A stretch of DNA of 18,465 bases from Solirubrobacteraceae bacterium (lineage in GTDB: Bacteria > Actinomycetota > Thermoleophilia > Solirubrobacterales > Solirubrobacteraceae): positions 1 through 18,465 of the forward strand of contig JASLDD010000119.1 in NCBI GenBank assembly GCA_030151725.1, given 5' to 3'. The notes under the pieces are model-generated. The model had not been told where the DNA came from. It worked only from the letters and a program-made list of their open reading frames with translations, and ran no database searches. Shown here in pieces: positions 15,535 through 18,465 of this stretch (the first letter of the stretch is position 1; each line of letters opens with the position of its first letter). The translations under genes and the position numbers were made by a program.

Positions 15535-15563
15535 ACCGTAATCAGAGAGCCTATAAATGTCAA
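15535..15563 (-). promoter_or_regulatory. sigma70-type promoter of paralog A
   Basis: On the minus strand, TTGACA (15558-15563) is followed after 17 nt by TACGGT (15535-15540). The conserved GGACGGGTGCT (15515-15525) begins 9 nt after the -10, near the expected transcription start. The same arrangement precedes paralog B. Confidence 0.72.
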
Positions 15564-15624
15564 CCCTCGTGAGGCTCGCGAGAGGCGGCCGGCGCCTGTC
15601 CCCCAACCCGCCGAGCGAGCGTGT

Positions 15625-15654
15625 GGCTCCCTCGCCGGCACCGGCGAGGGAGCC
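15625..15654 (-). terminator. strong hairpin terminator after paralog B
   Basis: A perfect 14-bp inverted repeat (15625-15638 and 15641-15654) with a 2-nt centre lies 50 bp after the paralog B stop. Read leftwards it has no T-tract; read rightwards it is followed by ATCCTTCACGTTCTCTTC. It separates the two paralog transcription units. Confidence 0.75.
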
Positions 15655-15705
15655 ATCCTTCACGTTCTCTTCACGTCGCCGCTCCGCTTTGGAGCAGCAA
15701 AGTCC

Positions 15706-16551
15706 CTACTTGGCGCTGATCTCGAACATCGGCTGCAGACCTTCCCAGAATTCGGGGCAGTGAGCGGGGCCGAACACGCCCTCCGTGCCGCCTTCGCAGA
15801 ACATCGGTTCGTAGGTCGAGTCGACATAGTCGTCTTCTGTCGGCTGTTTGCCCACCGTGAGCGTGTTTTCGGACGGTTCCGCCGTCGCCACGTTCAGCGA
15901 GTCGTAGTAACAACCTGCGCTCGTTTCGCGACACGGGGCCGCGCCAACCGGGGCATATCCATGGTCGGAGGTGTTGTATGAGACGGTGACGATCGCCTTG
16001 TCACGCAGTTCGAGGTGAGCCGCGCTGAAGCTGATCGTGAACGCCATGCCGTGGTAGCAGGCGTTCGTGGCCGCATCGAACCACGTACCGGCTTCAAAGC
16101 CTTTCGCGACGCACGCCGAGTCGTCCTTCGTCGGACGGTAGGGCATCGCAAACGTCTTGGTTATCGACCCCACTTTTTCGCCCACGGTGTTGCCTGGGCC
16201 CACGTCGTAGAAGTTGAGCGTAATCGGCCACTTGAATTTCTTGTTCGCCTTCGGGCTTTCGCACGTGTCCTGATATACGCCGCCGAACTGGCATGCCCAC
16301 GTGCTCATCGCGACCGTCACCTTGGGGTTCTTGCGCGCCGTGCCCGCGAATTCAACCTGTCCACCCAGCTCCGACATCGAGTAGGCCTCGTTGCCCAGCG
16401 AGGCGAAGTTGCCCGGCAGCGGGGTTGGAATGTTGTTGTAGATAACTTCCTGGGCTGCATCTGCCGCGCCGGCGGTAAGCGCCATGGCGCTCACGCTCGC
16501 GAGGATCGCCACAACCAACCTGGCAGCCCTCGCTGGAATCCTTCCAGTCAT
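15706..16551 (-). CDS. secreted protein of unknown function, paralog B
   Basis: 281 aa, clearly homologous to the downstream paralog A over its whole length, including the opening MTGRxPARAARL. It has a Sec signal peptide (1-33). Shared blocks are SELGGQVEFAGTAR (60-73), MSTWAC (82-87), WPITLNFYDVGPGN (108-121), YHGMAF (166-171), YNTSDHGYAP (192-201), DSLNVA (217-222). The four Cys of paralog A are kept (87/97, 147/165), and four more occur as two additional pairs in insertions (207/214 and 252/265), which supports extracellular disulfides. ATG 16551 was chosen because it aligns with the paralog A start and follows ACGGAGA. The in-frame ATG 16632 would add 27 residues without a signal-like character and lies in the conserved leader. 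Confidence 0.84.
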   Translation of the reverse strand: MTGRIPARAARLVVAILASVSAMALTAGAADAAQEVIYNNIPTPLPGNFASLGNEAYSMSELGGQVEFAGTARKNPKVTVAMSTWACQFGGVYQDTCESPKANKKFKWPITLNFYDVGPGNTVGEKVGSITKTFAMPYRPTKDDSACVAKGFEAGTWFDAATNACYHGMAFTISFSAAHLELRDKAIVTVSYNTSDHGYAPVGAAPCRETSAGCYYDSLNVATAEPSENTLTVGKQPTEDDYVDSTYEPMFCEGGTEGVFGPAHCPEFWEGLQPMFEISAK

Positions 16552-16705
16552 ATATATGTCTCCGTTGTCTTGCTCACGAGCCGTCCGGCCCGCGAGCGCT
16601 CTCAGCCCCTCCAGGGGCCTGCCTGGGCACATGTCCGCTTCGACCGGTGGTCACCTCCTCGCAATCTACTCATGAGGCGTACCCCCGCCACGAGCACCCG
16701 TCCGC
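16552..16705 (-). promoter_or_regulatory. structured 5' leader of paralog B (duplicated element, copy 2)
   Basis: Predicted leader of about 154 nt. Core 16594-16662 matches the paralog A leader, with AGGAGG (16654-16659), ACCGGT (16643-16648), CCCCTGGAGGGG (16606-16617) and GAGAGCGCTC. Relative to copy 1 there is a 1-nt deletion after GGGG, which shifts any reading frame. A GGCG/CGCC hairpin occupies the 5' position. Confidence 0.6.
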
Positions 16706-16711
16706 GCCAGC

Positions 16712-16740
16712 AAGCTAGTCGGAATATTGGAAGTTGTCAA
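16712..16740 (-). promoter_or_regulatory. sigma70-type promoter of paralog B
   Basis: On the minus strand, TTGACA (16735-16740), a 17-nt spacer and TAGCTT (16712-16717). GGACGGGTGCT starts 8 nt further on, as in the paralog A promoter. Confidence 0.7.
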
Positions 16741-16767
16741 CCTGCCGAGCTTTTATCGTTACACCGA

Positions 16768-16783
16768 GGCACACAAATGTGCC
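16768..16783 (-). terminator. hairpin after the acyl-CoA dehydrogenase gene
   Basis: GGCACA (16768-16773) and TGTGCC (16778-16783) pair around a CAAA loop, 36 bp past the acyl-CoA dehydrogenase stop. It lies just upstream of the paralog B promoter. No T-tract immediately follows. Confidence 0.5.
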
Positions 16784-16819
16784 CGTCGAAGCGCCCTGCA
16801 GGTGGCTGGAGAGGCGCAG

Positions 16820-18124
16820 CTACTTGATGTACATGCCGGAGATCGCCCGCGCGATAACCAGCTGCTGGATCTCGGCCGTTCCCTCGAAGATGTCGTAGAT
16901 CTTGGCGTCGCGGTGCCAGCGCTCGACGGGGAACTCGCGTGTGTAGCCGTTGCCGCCGAGAATCTGGATTGCACGCTCCGTCACCCACACGGCCACCTCG
17001 CCCGACTTGAGCTTGCTCATCGAGCCCTCCGCGTTCTCAAAGCGCACGCCGCTGCGGCCCATCCAGGAGGCGCGCCACACCAGCAGCCGCGCCGCGTCGA
17101 TCTCCATCTTCATCCGCGCCAACGTGAACGCCACGGCCTGGTTCTCGATGATCTTGCGCCCGAACTGCTCGCGCTCCTTGGAGTAGTCAAGGGCGTACTC
17201 GTATGCAGCACGCGCTATCCCCAGGGCCTGAGATCCGACGGTCGGGCGAGAGGACTCGAAAGTCTGCATCGCCGCCTGTGAGTTGCCTTTCTTGCCCTCG
17301 CGCACGCGCGCCAGGCGTTCGTCGAGTTTCTCCTTGCCTCCGAGCACATTGCCGGCAGGCACACGGCAGTCATCGAGGAACACATCCGCCGTGTGCGAAG
17401 CGCGCAGGCCGTGCTTTGAGACCTTGGTGCCCTGCGAGATGCCCTTGGCTTCGCTCATCGGCACCACGAACGCCGCGTGGCCTTTGGATCCGAGCTCCGG
17501 ATCGACGGTCGCGATCACCACGTGCACGTCGGATATGCCGCCGTTGGTCGCCCACGCCTTCTGACCGTTGATCACCCACTCGCCACTTGCCTCGTCGAAC
17601 TTGGCGCGCGTGCGCACCGCCGAGACATCTGAGCCGGCATTCGGCTCCGAGGCGCAGAAGGCGGCCACCTTGAGGTCATCCGGCGTACCGAAGCAGCGCG
17701 GTATCCATTCGCCGATCTGCTCGCCCGAGCCCTGCCCGAAGATCGCTGCCACAGCGAGAGCAGTGCCCATGATCGACATGCCGATGCCCGCGTCGCCCCA
17801 GAACAGCTCCTCGTTGACGATCGGCAGCGTCAGGCCGGTGGGATCGGAGAAGAACTGCGCGAGACCCTCGAAGCCGTACAGGCCGATCTTGGCCGCCTCC
17901 TGGATGATCGGCCACGGGGTCTGCTCCTTCTCGTCCCACTCGTGCGCCGCCGGCCGGACCACATCGGCCGCAAAACCATGGACCCAGTCGCGAATGTCCT
18001 TCTGGTCCTGAGTCAGCTCGAGCGAGAACGTAACATCGCCCCCGCCCGGCTCCGAGACCGCCTCGGCCGCCGCCGCGGCGTCTGCGGCTGAGGTTGACGA
18101 GACGTCTGTGGTTGGAGCTGACAT
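16820..18124 (-). CDS. acyl-CoA dehydrogenase family protein
   Basis: A flavoprotein that oxidises acyl-CoA thioesters to trans-2-enoyl-CoA, passing electrons to ETF; 434 aa, cytosolic. Landmarks are an Ala/Ser-rich N-terminal extension (1-32), an alpha-helical N-domain, the FAD/substrate motif CASEPNAGSDVS (157-168), WATNGG (191-196), GLRASHTADVFLDDCRVP (239-256), QFGRKI (320-325), and ILGGNGYTREFPVER (388-402). DIFEGTAEIQ (411-420) places the catalytic Glu at E414, as in short- and medium-chain enzymes. A charged insertion of about 15-20 residues (around 264-283) interrupts the usual G-F-K-A-M stretch before the helical C-domain. ATG 18124 has AAGGAG 10 nt upstream. Chain-length preference cannot be told. 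It is monocistronic in appearance. Confidence 0.94.
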   Translation of the reverse strand: MSAPTTDVSSTSAADAAAAAEAVSEPGGGDVTFSLELTQDQKDIRDWVHGFAADVVRPAAHEWDEKEQTPWPIIQEAAKIGLYGFEGLAQFFSDPTGLTLPIVNEELFWGDAGIGMSIMGTALAVAAIFGQGSGEQIGEWIPRCFGTPDDLKVAAFCASEPNAGSDVSAVRTRAKFDEASGEWVINGQKAWATNGGISDVHVVIATVDPELGSKGHAAFVVPMSEAKGISQGTKVSKHGLRASHTADVFLDDCRVPAGNVLGGKEKLDERLARVREGKKGNSQAAMQTFESSRPTVGSQALGIARAAYEYALDYSKEREQFGRKIIENQAVAFTLARMKMEIDAARLLVWRASWMGRSGVRFENAEGSMSKLKSGEVAVWVTERAIQILGGNGYTREFPVERWHRDAKIYDIFEGTAEIQQLVIARAISGMYIK

Positions 18125-18177
18125 CTAGCGAGATCTCCTTGTGAGGGGGGGCGCGTGAGGAATGGAAGCCCGGCAAC

Positions 18178-18211
18178 CCTTGACAGGGCGCTGCCGTGGA
18201 CCTTGACAGGG
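18178..18211. repeat. direct repeat CCTTGACAGGG x2, 23-bp period
   Basis: CCTTGACAGGG occurs at 18178-18188 and 18201-18211. The 23-bp period is close to two helical turns, as expected for an operator bound on one DNA face. It lies about 55 bp upstream of the acyl-CoA dehydrogenase start. The TTGACA within each copy could instead serve as a rightward -35, but no good -10 follows. Confidence 0.5.
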
Positions 18212-18229
18212 TACCCAATGAAAACGGCC

Positions 18230-18273
18230 GGTGGGAGCTTGTTCTTGTTACCCCCGTATCGAAAGTTCCCACC
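18230..18273. repeat. inverted repeat in the divergent region
   Basis: GGTGGGA (18230-18236) and TCCCACC (18267-18273) are perfect inverted copies, extendable to about 11 bp with one G-T wobble (CTT with AAG). The centre is about 23-30 nt. It may be an operator or a leader hairpin; its owner is unclear. Confidence 0.4.
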
Positions 18274-18344
18274 TCTCGCGCGGGAACCCCAAACAGCCAG
18301 AAAGCCGCCCACGGCCCGATCCAGCCCACCAATCCCAAGGAATA

Positions 18345-18375
18345 CCACCTTATTCCGGTAGGATTTTCCACCTTA
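18345..18375. repeat. direct repeat CCACCTTA x2, 23-bp period
   Basis: CCACCTTA occurs at 18345-18352 and 18368-18375, again 23 bp apart. The second copy is followed by TATAGC (18381-18386), a possible -10 for the gene starting at 18388 or 18412. Confidence 0.4.
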
Positions 18376-18411
18376 CGGCCTATAGCCATGTTGTCCACTC
18401 AGAAAGTGATC

Positions 18412-18465
18412 ATGCTCAAACGCACACCTGTCCTTGCCCTCTCGCTAATCGCCGCCGTCGGCCTG
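18412..18465 (+). CDS. N-terminus of an exported protein (3' truncated)
   Basis: ATG 18412 opens an 18-codon frame, MLKRTPVLALSLIAAVGL, that runs off the window edge. It has a short Lys/Arg start followed by a hydrophobic stretch, i.e. a signal peptide or membrane anchor. In-frame ATG 18388 would add eight residues. The ribosome-binding site is weak (GAAAGTG). Function cannot be judged from what is visible. It is divergent from the acyl-CoA dehydrogenase gene. Confidence 0.5.
   Translation, partial: MLKRTPVLALSLIAAVGL

Larger units (their letters stand above)
14584..16740 (-). repeat. tandem duplication of promoter-leader-gene-terminator units
   Basis: Unit A (14551-15563) and unit B (15625-16740) each comprise promoter, leader, secreted-protein gene and hairpin in the same order and orientation. 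The leader core and start-codon region are the most similar parts at DNA level, while the coding regions have diverged substantially. An old tandem duplication is the simplest origin. Confidence 0.75.

Noticed and set aside
16552..16632. Upstream start (ATG 16632) adding 27 residues to paralog B
   Set aside because: This stretch is the conserved leader. The same sequence lies in another frame before paralog A, and ATG 16551 aligns with the paralog A start and has a ribosome-binding site and signal peptide.

Overview
The window is a GC-rich, gene-dense chromosomal segment of what looks like a Gram-positive (monoderm) actinobacterium. The best guess is the Thermoleophilia/Solirubrobacterales lineage, from the Ala/Ser/Thr-rich secreted proteins, a lytic-transglycosylase fusion of a type I associate with that group, a MacAB-like exporter without an outer-membrane partner, and a short ccm gene set. 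The taxonomic call is inference. No rRNA, tRNA, CRISPR array, insertion sequence or phage gene is visible.

Left part (1-2820). The 3' end of a soluble MgtE-type CBS protein runs into an NRAMP-family metal transporter whose metal-site motifs are not canonical. A ROK-family sugar kinase lies on the opposite strand.

Exporter operon (2920-7850, +). A MacA-like adaptor, a MacB-type ATPase and a MacB/FtsX-type permease overlap by 1 and 4 nt. They are followed by a one-helix membrane protein with a small beta-rich extracytoplasmic domain and by a lipoprotein built of two Cys-containing repeats. This looks like an envelope export or stress device. The adaptor's hairpin tip is replaced by a long Ser/Thr/Pro/Ala-rich segment.

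Centre (7922-14437). A large exported lytic transglycosylase with two apparently degenerate peptidase-like domains is read leftwards. After a ~300-bp divergent spacer comes secG (+). Convergent with it is the leftward cytochrome c maturation group ccmE-ccmF-ccmI-like. CcmE carries CxxxY in place of the usual heme-binding HxxxY. A small zinc-ribbon protein is divergent from ccmE.

Right part (14584-18465). Two tandem paralogous secreted proteins of unknown function each have their own TTGACA-17-TAnnnT promoter and a ~155-nt leader. The leader cores are nearly identical and a 1-nt indel argues against a shared peptide, so they may be cis-acting RNA. An acyl-CoA dehydrogenase follows on the minus strand, with repeat pairs upstream, and the start of another exported protein runs off the right edge.

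The least described items are the duplicated leader plus secreted-protein units (14584-16740), the exporter cassette with its four-Cys lipoprotein, and the multi-domain transglycosylase.
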